DNA of 5,966 nucleotides from an uncultured Sphingobacteriia bacterium (GTDB lineage: Bacteria; Bacteroidota; Bacteroidia; Chitinophagales; Chitinophagaceae): assembly GCA_945957225.1 (NCBI GenBank), contig CAMFKK010000163.1, forward strand, positions 1 through 5,966, in the 5' to 3' direction. The notes beneath the pieces were generated by a model that saw nothing but the letters and a program-made list of their open reading frames with translations, was not told the origin of the DNA and did no database searches. Position 1 is the first letter of the stretch. Each line of letters opens with the position of its first letter. The position numbers and the translations under genes were made by a program. Below are positions 1 through 5,852 of this stretch, in pieces.

Positions 1-731
1 ACCATGCCCCTTCCGTCATCACTAATACGCATCAAGTCTTCCACTTCAAAACTTCTTTCTCCAAAAAACACGTCTGCCCCTTGCTGTTGTAATTCAATTA
101 CTTTTCGCAGAACTGTACCAGTTGATGTGGTAGAAATTTTTCCATAAGATTTTTCTAATTCCGCCTTACCCTCATTTCCTACAAACTGCAAAACTTTTAT
201 AAAATCCTGCAAATCTAATAGTGGCATTTGCTGATCATCACAATATTTAAAAATCATGGCCACAACCCCGCCCTGTGTATCATTCAAACCCAAGATCTTA
301 CTCAAGAGCACTGGACCAAATTCAGTAACTGTTGCGCGTAAGCGAACACCTTTCCCATCATTAAGGGTCATTAATTCTGTGGGATAAGCAGCAGGCTGGT
401 AATTAATATTTAATTTTTGACAACGTTCTTTCAATCTATCATTGAGTACACCAGGGGCTGCAATTCCGCTTAAATCGCCCTTGATATCCATTAACAATAC
501 AGGAACACTATTATTACTGAGGATCTCTGAAATCACCTGCAAGGTCTTGGTCTTACCAGTACCCGTTGCTCCAGCAATCAGTCCATGTCTGTTAAGGGTT
601 TTTAATGGGATAAACACATCGGCGCCATCCACTACTTCACCATTAAACATACCAGCACCAATTTTGGCGTGTTCCCCTTTAAATTGGTACCCAGCTTTTA
701 CTGCGTCCAGAAACTGTTTTTGATCTGCCAT
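1..731 (-). CDS. HerA-like (DUF853/YjgR family) P-loop ATPase, N-terminal part
   Basis: Partial gene: 243 complete codons from an ATG at 729-731, open through the left edge. The translation begins MADQKQFLDAVKAGYQFKGE. A Walker A motif, GATGTGKT, lies at residues 54-61, and DIKGDLSG follows at about residues 82-89. This pairing of an early P-loop with D-[IV]-KGDLSG is characteristic of the DUF853 'helicase HerA-like' family, which includes E. coli YjgR. Family members are roughly 500 residues, so about half is missing, including the Walker B and C-terminal motifs. The family is related to the HerA/FtsK ATPases, but its cellular role is not well defined, so no DNA substrate is claimed. The gene lies 78 bp downstream of the TonB receptor on the same strand and could be co-transcribed or use the weak -7 box at 754-761. 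No Shine-Dalgarno sequence is evident. The family call is secure; the function is not. Confidence 0.9.
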   Translation of the reverse strand, partial: MADQKQFLDAVKAGYQFKGEHAKIGAGMFNGEVVDGADVFIPLKTLNRHGLIAGATGTGKTKTLQVISEILSNNSVPVLLMDIKGDLSGIAAPGVLNDRLKERCQKLNINYQPAAYPTELMTLNDGKGVRLRATVTEFGPVLLSKILGLNDTQGGVVAMIFKYCDDQQMPLLDLQDFIKVLQFVGNEGKAELEKSYGKISTTSTGTVLRKVIELQQQGADVFFGERSFEVEDLMRISDDGRGM

Positions 732-753
732 AATACCTGTAGAATTAGGCCTA

Positions 754-761
754 CAAATTAA
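754..761 (-). promoter_or_regulatory. Weak candidate -7 box for the HerA-like gene
   Basis: Read on the minus strand this is TTAATTTG, one mismatch from the Bacteroidota -7 consensus TAnnTTTG, placed 22 bp before the ATG. An A/T run at about 782-785 sits at the right distance for a -33 element but is not a clear TTTG. The region is AT-rich, so a chance match is quite possible. Confidence 0.2.
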
Positions 762-809
762 CCAATGCAGTTGATTGCTAAAAAAATATTTGCAGTATTT
801 AGCAGTTCC

Positions 810-3101
810 TTAAAAGCTAAAAATGCATTTTAAACTGGCATTTCTTCCCATATTGTAAATACCTGAATGACCATTGGGTGAAGACTGAAAATATTCCAAA
901 TACTTTAAACGGCTCAAATGATTTTGGTAAGCAAGGTCAAATAGGTTATTGACCTGACATTGAATGGACAATTGTTTATTTCCACCCAATTGAAGATTGG
1001 TTCCAAATCCTAAATGGAAAATGCTATAGGCGGCTGTTCTTGTCTCTGTACCATAGAGTGCTAAATATTTATTTTGGGCTGCTGCAGATTCCCAAGAGGC
1101 TGTCAATTGTATATTGGGTATAAATGGCAAACCTGTTGCCCAGTTTTTCTCAATTGACCCTTGCCAAGTAATAGGAGGAATTAAAGGCAACCATTCTCCT
1201 TGATTTCCTTTATTCTTAAAACGATCTTGCAAATTAATGCCATTGACCAATGAAAAGGAACTGCTAAAATTCCATTGATGTAAGAGTTTAGGATGCCACT
1301 TAATTTCTGACTCTAATCCATAAAGTCTTGCTGCAGAGTGTTGGTACTGAAAAGTCTTATTTCCTTGGGCGTCAATTTGTGGCTGATCATTATTATCCAA
1401 ACTTTGGGTGAGATAAATAAAATGGTCAATTAAATTGTGAAACAGGGATAAACTCCATTGTAATTCCTTAGTTGAAAAACTAATACCTAGGTCCTGTTGC
1501 CAACTAGTTTCTGGTTCAAAATTCCTGTTTCCCAAATATAAAATATGCGCCCCTGGGTCTAAGCCATTTGAGGTTAATTCCGTAATACTAGGTGCTCTAT
1601 AACCCCTTGATAGATTGGCTTTCAAGCTCCATTGTTGGTTAATCACATAAGCAATACCAAGACCCATGGAATAGCCGTTGAAACTTTTTTGAAATGCCGG
1701 AAATTGTAATGAAGCACCAGCAGTATCCGGAAAATGATATTGTTGCTCAAACCCATTATTAGCGTTAGGCCCTATATAAAAATCAGCTGTATTTAATTGT
1801 CGTTGGTCCCATCTCAGACCCGCTGCAAAATTGATTTTCTTCCATTTCCATTTACTATGCAAGTAAACACCAATATCAAATAATTGAAAATTGGGAATGG
1901 GAAAATCCGTTGCGTTTAAGTGTTTGTTTTGTTGGTACATGCCATTGGCCCCAAATGAAATTTCGGCTGCATTTACTGGCAAATTAAAGTTGACACCATA
2001 GTTCAGGGTATTTAATTGCAAAGATAATCCCGCTTGTTCAGGCATGGATGGGTGCGTAAATTCAATTCGATTATTTTGCTGAAAACCAATTAATGCATTT
2101 AGATCAATTTTTCCCAATTGGTATTCGTGTTTGCTATAAACTCTATAATGTTTAATGGCTTGCACCAAACCAGAAAGTCCATACCCTTTTAACTCCTCAT
2201 TCGTAACCAAGGGTCTGTTCTTAATATCGTCCCACTGCCCTTCAAAGATTTGCTTTGTAAATTTTCTACTAATAGAATCCCTACTACCGTCTGGAATAGC
2301 TTGAAGATTATGATAGTATGTAGCACTTAATAAACTAGATCCTTTTTTGGAATAATACCCTGTTTGAAATCCAAAATTGGATTCTTGAAATCCTGTTAAA
2401 TAAACTTTCCCATCAATGGCATTGCTATAATTTCCCGCAATCCTTTTAGAAACAGAACCCTGCCATAACCAGTGCTTGGTTCTTTGTCCTAGTCTTATCC
2501 CACTTGCCCATAACCCATTGTTAGACTGGTATTCCATGATCACCCTTCCCTCAATTTGACCTTGATCTAATTTTGGTAAATAGGGAATCAAACTCACTAC
2601 ACCAGCTATAGCATCTGAACCAAAAAGCAAACTGGCAGGGCCCTTTATAATTTCTGCGCGATGTATTTGATAACCGTCTACCTCTATTCCGTGTTCGTCT
2701 CCCCATTGTTGCCCTTCTTGTCTAATACCATCATATAGTGTCAATACCCGATGATATCCCAAACCTCTGATAAAAGGCTTAGAGATATTGGGCCCAGTTT
2801 TCAAAACTGATAAACCCGGACTATGGAGACTCAGTTGGTCCATGATATTGGAGGCAATGGTTCTGTCAATGGTTTTGGAAGAAATGGCTTGAATAGCAAT
2901 GGGATTTTCTTTCTGAAATCCAGCCCTTGTAAGACCAGTAACAACTACTTCTTCTGACTCACCTTCTAATAATTTTTCTACAACGGCAATGGGCTTTTTG
3001 ATAGTAGTATCCGCAGCATGGAAGATAGCAATGGCATTAACCTTTCCAGTTTCTGCCAGTAGAAAACTACTTATCAGTACTATGTAAAAACAGAATTTCA
3101 T
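810..3101 (-). CDS. TonB-dependent outer-membrane receptor, probable divalent-metal uptake
   Basis: An outer-membrane beta-barrel importer of 763 residues that would use TonB/ExbBD energy to bring its ligand into the periplasm. The chosen start, MKFCFYIVLISSFLLAE, gives an immediate signal peptide. A longer reading from 3149 places the start inside an operator-like palindrome, and another ATG at 3122 lies inside the probable -7 box. From the chosen start, a TonB-box-like EEVVVTG is at residues 50-56 and a plug domain at about 60-175, with IRGLGYHRVL and the typical AEIIKGPASLLFGSDAIAGV segment. The barrel occupies the rest and ends in the C-terminal Phe common to outer-membrane proteins. There is no full carboxypeptidase-like N-terminal domain, and no SusD partner is nearby, which argues against a SusC glycan importer. 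The plug segment WGDEHG (residues 133-138) may correspond to the Asp-His metal-ligand segment of the zinc receptor ZnuD; this is inference. The gene is divergent from a DtxR/MntR-family repressor, which supports a metal ligand. Receptor class is certain; the metal is inferred. Confidence 0.93.
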   Translation of the reverse strand: MKFCFYIVLISSFLLAETGKVNAIAIFHAADTTIKKPIAVVEKLLEGESEEVVVTGLTRAGFQKENPIAIQAISSKTIDRTIASNIMDQLSLHSPGLSVLKTGPNISKPFIRGLGYHRVLTLYDGIRQEGQQWGDEHGIEVDGYQIHRAEIIKGPASLLFGSDAIAGVVSLIPYLPKLDQGQIEGRVIMEYQSNNGLWASGIRLGQRTKHWLWQGSVSKRIAGNYSNAIDGKVYLTGFQESNFGFQTGYYSKKGSSLLSATYYHNLQAIPDGSRDSISRKFTKQIFEGQWDDIKNRPLVTNEELKGYGLSGLVQAIKHYRVYSKHEYQLGKIDLNALIGFQQNNRIEFTHPSMPEQAGLSLQLNTLNYGVNFNLPVNAAEISFGANGMYQQNKHLNATDFPIPNFQLFDIGVYLHSKWKWKKINFAAGLRWDQRQLNTADFYIGPNANNGFEQQYHFPDTAGASLQFPAFQKSFNGYSMGLGIAYVINQQWSLKANLSRGYRAPSITELTSNGLDPGAHILYLGNRNFEPETSWQQDLGISFSTKELQWSLSLFHNLIDHFIYLTQSLDNNDQPQIDAQGNKTFQYQHSAARLYGLESEIKWHPKLLHQWNFSSSFSLVNGINLQDRFKNKGNQGEWLPLIPPITWQGSIEKNWATGLPFIPNIQLTASWESAAAQNKYLALYGTETRTAAYSIFHLGFGTNLQLGGNKQLSIQCQVNNLFDLAYQNHLSRLKYLEYFQSSPNGHSGIYNMGRNASLKCIFSF

Positions 3102-3115
3102 ACAATTATGTTCTA

Positions 3116-3123
3116 CAAACATA
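3116..3123 (-). promoter_or_regulatory. Probable -7 promoter box of the TonB receptor gene
   Basis: On the minus strand this reads TATGTTTG, an exact match to TAnnTTTG. Transcription would begin roughly 5-8 bases downstream, leaving a short leader before the ATG at 3101. No convincing TTTG -33 element is present at the expected 19-21 base spacing, where the palindrome at 3129-3150 sits instead. The box overlaps the alternative ATG at 3120-3122, which argues against that start. Confidence 0.5.
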
Positions 3124-3128
3124 ATATT

Positions 3129-3150
3129 AATGTTAGAATAGTCTAACATT
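3129..3150. promoter_or_regulatory. 22-bp palindromic operator, probable DtxR/MntR-family site
   Basis: Perfect 9-bp arms, AATGTTAGA and TCTAACATT, flank the centre ATAG. The core TTAGAATAGTCTAA matches 11 of 14 positions of the DtxR-type core TTAGGTTAGCCTAA by hand alignment. It lies 5 bp upstream of the receptor's -7 box, across the spacer and -33 region, where a bound repressor would block RNA polymerase. The adjacent divergent gene encodes a DtxR-family protein, the obvious candidate to bind it. The palindrome is seen directly; the binding protein is inferred. Confidence 0.7.
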
Positions 3151-3162
3151 TTTTATTTTTTC

Positions 3163-3175
3163 ATTGATAATCAAT
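3163..3175. promoter_or_regulatory. Second palindrome in the divergent promoter region
   Basis: A perfect 13-bp inverted repeat, ATTGAT-A-ATCAAT. It differs in sequence from the DtxR-like site and ends 5 bp upstream of the TAAATTTG box of the regulator gene. The TTGATAATCAA core vaguely resembles Fur-type GATAAT repeats. It could be an operator for a second regulator, a degenerate autoregulatory site, or an AT-rich coincidence. Confidence 0.35.
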
Positions 3176-3180
3176 TAGTT

Positions 3181-3188
3181 TAAATTTG
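3181..3188 (+). promoter_or_regulatory. Probable -7 promoter box of the DtxR-family regulator gene
   Basis: TAAATTTG matches TAnnTTTG exactly. Only four bases separate it from the ATG at 3193, so a transcript started here would have little or no leader. A T-rich run at about 3154-3161 could serve as the -33 region, but no clear TTTG is present. Confidence 0.45.
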
Positions 3189-3192
3189 TACC

Positions 3193-3840
3193 ATGACCCT
3201 GACCGAGGAAAATTATTTAAAAGCATTACACAGACTCTCCCAAAACGAGGAGACCATTTCTGTAAAGAGAATTGCCGTTCTCTTAGACATCAAAATGCCT
3301 ACGGTCAATAGCATGGTCAAGAATCTAGCTGAAAAAAAACTCATCAAATACGAAAAGTACAAGTCTATAGAGTTAACTGAAAAAGGACGCAAACAGGCTT
3401 TGCTCATTTTAAGAAAACACCGCCTAACGGAATTGTTTTTAAAAGACGTGATGGGTTTGGGTTGGGAAGAAGTACATGATATTGCCGAGCAAATTGAACA
3501 CCTACAAAGTGACTTGTTTTTTAATCGTGTGGATGAAATGCTAGGTCACCCACAATTTGACCCACACGGAGAACCTATTCCAGACAGCCATGGGAGACTA
3601 CCACAACTCAAAGCAACACCATTAAGTCTTTGCCAATCAGGCAAAAAATACCAACTCAGTGGCGTATTGAATAATGATGCTTCCTTTCTCACATATTTGA
3701 ATTCAGTAGACCTACAATTAGGATCACAAATTGAGATAATCACCCTACAGGAATTTGACAAATCCATGGCGGTTAAACTCAATGGCAAAACCAAAACGGT
3801 GTTTAGTGCGCTGATCTGTCAGAACCTTCTGGTACTTTAG
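3193..3840 (+). CDS. DtxR/MntR-family metal-dependent transcriptional repressor
   Basis: A 215-residue cytoplasmic DNA-binding protein expected to repress metal-uptake genes when loaded with divalent metal. The start MTLTEENYLKALHRL aligns with the usual family N-terminus. A winged helix-turn-helix spans about residues 5-65 (VKRIAVLLDIKMPTVNSMVK, then KYEKYKSIELTEKG), followed by the helical dimerisation and metal-binding domain (about 70-135). A C-terminal SH3/FeoA-like domain lies at about 140-215, as in DtxR and IdeR but absent from short Bacillus MntR. Apparent metal ligands by hand alignment are H76, E80, H95, E99, E102 and H103. E99 replaces the Cys of iron-sensing DtxR (C102) and matches E99 of manganese-sensing MntR. 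N7 stands where MntR has D8 and DtxR has M10. The gene is divergent from a TonB receptor across a 91-bp region holding a DtxR-like operator, its likely target. No Shine-Dalgarno is seen. The family is firm; manganese specificity is inferred. Confidence 0.93.
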   Translation: MTLTEENYLKALHRLSQNEETISVKRIAVLLDIKMPTVNSMVKNLAEKKLIKYEKYKSIELTEKGRKQALLILRKHRLTELFLKDVMGLGWEEVHDIAEQIEHLQSDLFFNRVDEMLGHPQFDPHGEPIPDSHGRLPQLKATPLSLCQSGKKYQLSGVLNNDASFLTYLNSVDLQLGSQIEIITLQEFDKSMAVKLNGKTKTVFSALICQNLLVL

Positions 3841-3990
3841 AAACAAATACATAGAATCCCAACAAAAAAGCGGAACTTGTTGTAATAGCATAGAAAATGC
3901 TGCGCGATATATACGTTTTAACAAAAGATTGCGCTGAATTGGCCGTAAAATGGGTTTGTTTTATCTTTATTTGAGTATAAATAATTTGTT
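3841..3990. other. Intergenic region between the repressor and response regulator genes
   Basis: A 150-bp spacer without a strong terminator for the repressor gene. A short inverted repeat (CAACAA at 3860-3865 and TTGTTG at 3877-3882) lacks a T-tract. The right half carries the candidate promoter at 3939-3969. On the minus strand, a 61-codon open frame without ATG, GTG or TTG near its beginning runs 3803-3988 and includes a hydrophobic stretch (SIFYAITTSSAFLLGFYVFV). It is not called as a gene because no usable start codon was seen. Confidence 0.4.
3939..3969 (+). promoter_or_regulatory. Candidate promoter of the response regulator gene
   Basis: TTG at 3939-3941, a 20-base spacer, then TATCTTTA at 3962-3969. 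The latter matches TAnnTTTG except for its last base. The predicted transcript would have a leader of about 15 bases before the ATG at 3991. A second poor match, ATAATTTG at 3981-3988, is too close to the start codon to be preferred. Confidence 0.3.
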
Positions 3991-4686
3991 ATGGAAGACA
4001 AAAAAAGCAAAATTCTCTTGTGTGAAGACGATACCAACCTTGGTATGGTACTCAAGAATTATTTGGAGTTAAACGATTATGATGTAACACTGGAAAGGGA
4101 TGGCCGCTTAGGTTTGGCAGCTTTTCAGCGTGAAAAATTTGATATCTGCTTGCTAGACGTGATGATGCCAAATATGGATGGATTCAAACTAGCCGAAGAA
4201 ATCCGTGACGTTGATCCAGACATACCATTATTCTTCCTAAGTGCTAAAACCATGAAGGACGATATTATTCAAGGCTACAAATTGGGTGCGGATGATTATA
4301 TTACCAAACCATTTGATTCTGAAGTATTGTTGTTGAAAATCAAAGCTATTTTAAAACGCAATGAAGAAGACAACAAAATTAGTGACAACCTTGAATTTGA
4401 TATGGGTAAATACCATTTCAATCCAAAATTGCGTGAGTTAAAACATGATGGTACTACACAAACACTTTCTCCAAAAGAGAATGAATTGTTGAAGATGTTG
4501 GCTGAACACAAAAATGACTTGTTACCTAGAGAAAGAGCCCTGAAAAAAATCTGGGGTAGCGATACCTATTTTAATGGTAGAAGCATGGACGTGTATATTG
4601 CCAAACTGCGCAAATACCTAAAAGACGATACCGATATTGAAATTGTAAATATCCATGGAAATGGATTTAGATTGGTAGCACCGTAA
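3991..4686 (+). CDS. OmpR-family response regulator, RprY-like
   Basis: A 231-residue two-component transcription factor, cytoplasmic, activated by phosphorylation from a sensor kinase. The receiver domain covers about residues 6-122, with acidic pocket E12/D13/D14 (CEDD), phospho-acceptor D56 in LLDVMMP, switch S84 in FLSAK and K106 in TKPF. A DNA-binding winged helix of the Trans_reg_C type covers about 132-231, including LSPKENELLKML, the RSMDVYIAKLRKYLKDD recognition region and the final NIHGNGFRLVAP. All expected catalytic residues are present and the length is normal. The overall pattern, especially GADDYITKPF and RSMDVYI.KLRK.LKDD, closely recalls RprY of Bacteroides; the symbol is withheld because orthology was not tested. 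No histidine kinase gene lies within the window, so the partner is elsewhere. The gene ends at a strong terminator. Confidence 0.95.
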   Translation: MEDKKSKILLCEDDTNLGMVLKNYLELNDYDVTLERDGRLGLAAFQREKFDICLLDVMMPNMDGFKLAEEIRDVDPDIPLFFLSAKTMKDDIIQGYKLGADDYITKPFDSEVLLLKIKAILKRNEEDNKISDNLEFDMGKYHFNPKLRELKHDGTTQTLSPKENELLKMLAEHKNDLLPRERALKKIWGSDTYFNGRSMDVYIAKLRKYLKDDTDIEIVNIHGNGFRLVAP

Positions 4687-4727
4687 CCAATCTTTGCAAC
4701 ATAAAAAAGCTCCCTGATAAATGGACA

Positions 4728-4766
4728 GCCCCCAAAAAGTTAGACACTTTTTGGGGGCATTTTTTT
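4728..4766 (+). terminator. Strong intrinsic terminator after the response regulator gene
   Basis: A perfect 13-bp stem (4728-4740 with 4746-4758, GCCCCCAAAAAGT and its complement) closes a 5-base loop, TAGAC. A run of seven T follows at 4760-4766. It works best for plus-strand transcription. In the minus direction the same hairpin follows ruvB but has no comparable T-tract. The T-run overlaps the ruvB stop codon at 4765-4767. Confidence 0.92.
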
Positions 4767-5799
4767 AGCTAAATAAACTGGGTGTTCCGCCCCTGTTCAG
4801 GATTTCACGCCCCAAGTGGTTATAAGCTTTTAGAGTAGCTTCCCTACCTCTTGGTGTTCTTTGCAAGAATCCCTCCTGAATTAGAAAGGGTTCATATACT
4901 TCTTCAATAGTGCCTGACTCCTCACCCACGGCTGTGGCTATAGTGGTTAATCCAACAGGACCGCCTTTGAATTTATCAATGATAGCAGCTAATATGCGAT
5001 TATCCATTTCATCCAACCCGTGCTCGTCTACATTTAAAGCCTTTAGCGCATGTTGGGTAATCCCAAGGTCAATGGTCCCATCATTGAGTACTTGTGCAAA
5101 ATCGCGCACGCGGCGCAATAAACCATTGGCAATCCTTGGTGTACCCCTGCTTCTTCTGGCAATCTCTCCAGCAGCATCAGAACTGATTTCAGTATTAAGA
5201 ATGGCAGCGCTTCTTTCAATGATTTTCTTAAGCGTATCGGCTTGATAATATTCTAATCTAGACTTGATACCAAACCTAGATAGCAAGGGTGCTGTGAGCA
5301 AACCACTTCTAGTTGTTGCACCCACCAAGGTAAAAGGATTCAAATTAATTTGAATACTCCTGGCGTTAGGGCCGCTATCAATCATAATGTCAATTCTAAA
5401 GTCTTCCATAGCTGCATAGAGGTATTCTTCTACCACAGTGCTTAAGCGATGGATCTCATCTATGAATAAAACATCATTGGGTTGCAGGTTAGTCAATAAA
5501 CCTGCCAGATCTCCTGGCTTCTCTATAACGGGACCAGAGGTCTCTTTAATACTAACACCTAATTCATTGGCCACAATCCTACTTAAGGTTGTTTTACCAA
5601 GACCAGGAGGGCCATGAAATAAAATATGATCCAGCGCTTCTCCTCTAAGCTTGGCTGCTTTGATAAAGATGGTCAGGTTTTCAATTAATTGCGGTTGGCC
5701 GGAGAATTCATCAATTTCCTTTGGCCGGATGGTATTCTCAAATTCCTTATCTGCAGGACTGAGGTTTTCTGGTGCGTTATTCAAATTATCGTTGGCCAT
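4765..5799 (-). CDS. ruvB: Holliday junction branch migration DNA helicase RuvB
   Basis: The ATP-driven hexameric motor of the RuvABC complex, which moves Holliday junctions during recombinational repair. The chosen start MANDNLNNAPENLS gives 344 residues, normal for the family; an in-frame ATG at 5823 would add MYFVVLKG, which does not look like a RuvB N-terminus. Numbered from the chosen start, Walker A GPPGLGKT is at 63-70, Walker B LFIDEIHRL at 111-119 (D114, E115), sensor 1 GATTR at 160-164, the probable arginine finger R175 in LLSRFGI, and sensor 2 R222 in GTPRIANGLLRR. The C-terminal winged-helix DNA-binding domain covers about 265-340, with the characteristic FLQRTPRGR. All motifs are intact. 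It stands alone here without ruvA or ruvC, common outside proteobacteria. GAAGGG lies one base before the ATG, too close for a usual ribosome-binding site. Confidence 0.98.
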   Translation of the reverse strand: MANDNLNNAPENLSPADKEFENTIRPKEIDEFSGQPQLIENLTIFIKAAKLRGEALDHILFHGPPGLGKTTLSRIVANELGVSIKETSGPVIEKPGDLAGLLTNLQPNDVLFIDEIHRLSTVVEEYLYAAMEDFRIDIMIDSGPNARSIQINLNPFTLVGATTRSGLLTAPLLSRFGIKSRLEYYQADTLKKIIERSAAILNTEISSDAAGEIARRSRGTPRIANGLLRRVRDFAQVLNDGTIDLGITQHALKALNVDEHGLDEMDNRILAAIIDKFKGGPVGLTTIATAVGEESGTIEEVYEPFLIQEGFLQRTPRGREATLKAYNHLGREILNRGGTPSLFS

Positions 5800-5830
5800 A
5801 CCCTTCAAAACTACAAAATACATTTTATCA

Positions 5831-5838
5831 TAGCTTTG
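5831..5838 (+). promoter_or_regulatory. Probable -7 box of the Rossmann-fold gene
   Basis: TAGCTTTG matches TAnnTTTG exactly and lies 14 bases before the proposed TTG start, allowing a leader of roughly 8 bases. No clear -33 TTTG is visible at the expected distance inside the ruvB 5' region. Confidence 0.4.
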
Positions 5839-5852
5839 GTAAAAATCAAGCT

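Noticed and set aside
442..723. Plus-strand open frame of 93 codons inside the HerA-like gene.
   Set aside because: It is antisense to a clear P-loop ATPase coding frame and its translation shows no recognisable family features.
776..804. Inverted repeat TGCTAAA / TTTAGCA between the receptor and HerA-like genes, considered as a receptor terminator.
   Set aside because: The stem is only 7 bp and AT-rich, the loop is long (15 bases), and the minus-strand T-run falls within the hairpin rather than after it.
810..3101. SusC-type glycan importer as an alternative identity for the receptor.
   Set aside because: At 763 residues it is shorter than typical SusC proteins, lacks a full carboxypeptidase-like N-terminal domain, has no SusD gene beside it, and is paired with a metal-type regulator.
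3546..3794. Minus-strand open frame opposite the DtxR-family gene (also 3213-3407).
   Set aside because: Both are antisense shadows of a well-supported coding frame with recognisable domains.
3860..3882. CAACAA / TTGTTG hairpin after the repressor gene, considered as a terminator.
   Set aside because: The stem is 6 bp with an 11-base loop and no T-tract follows.
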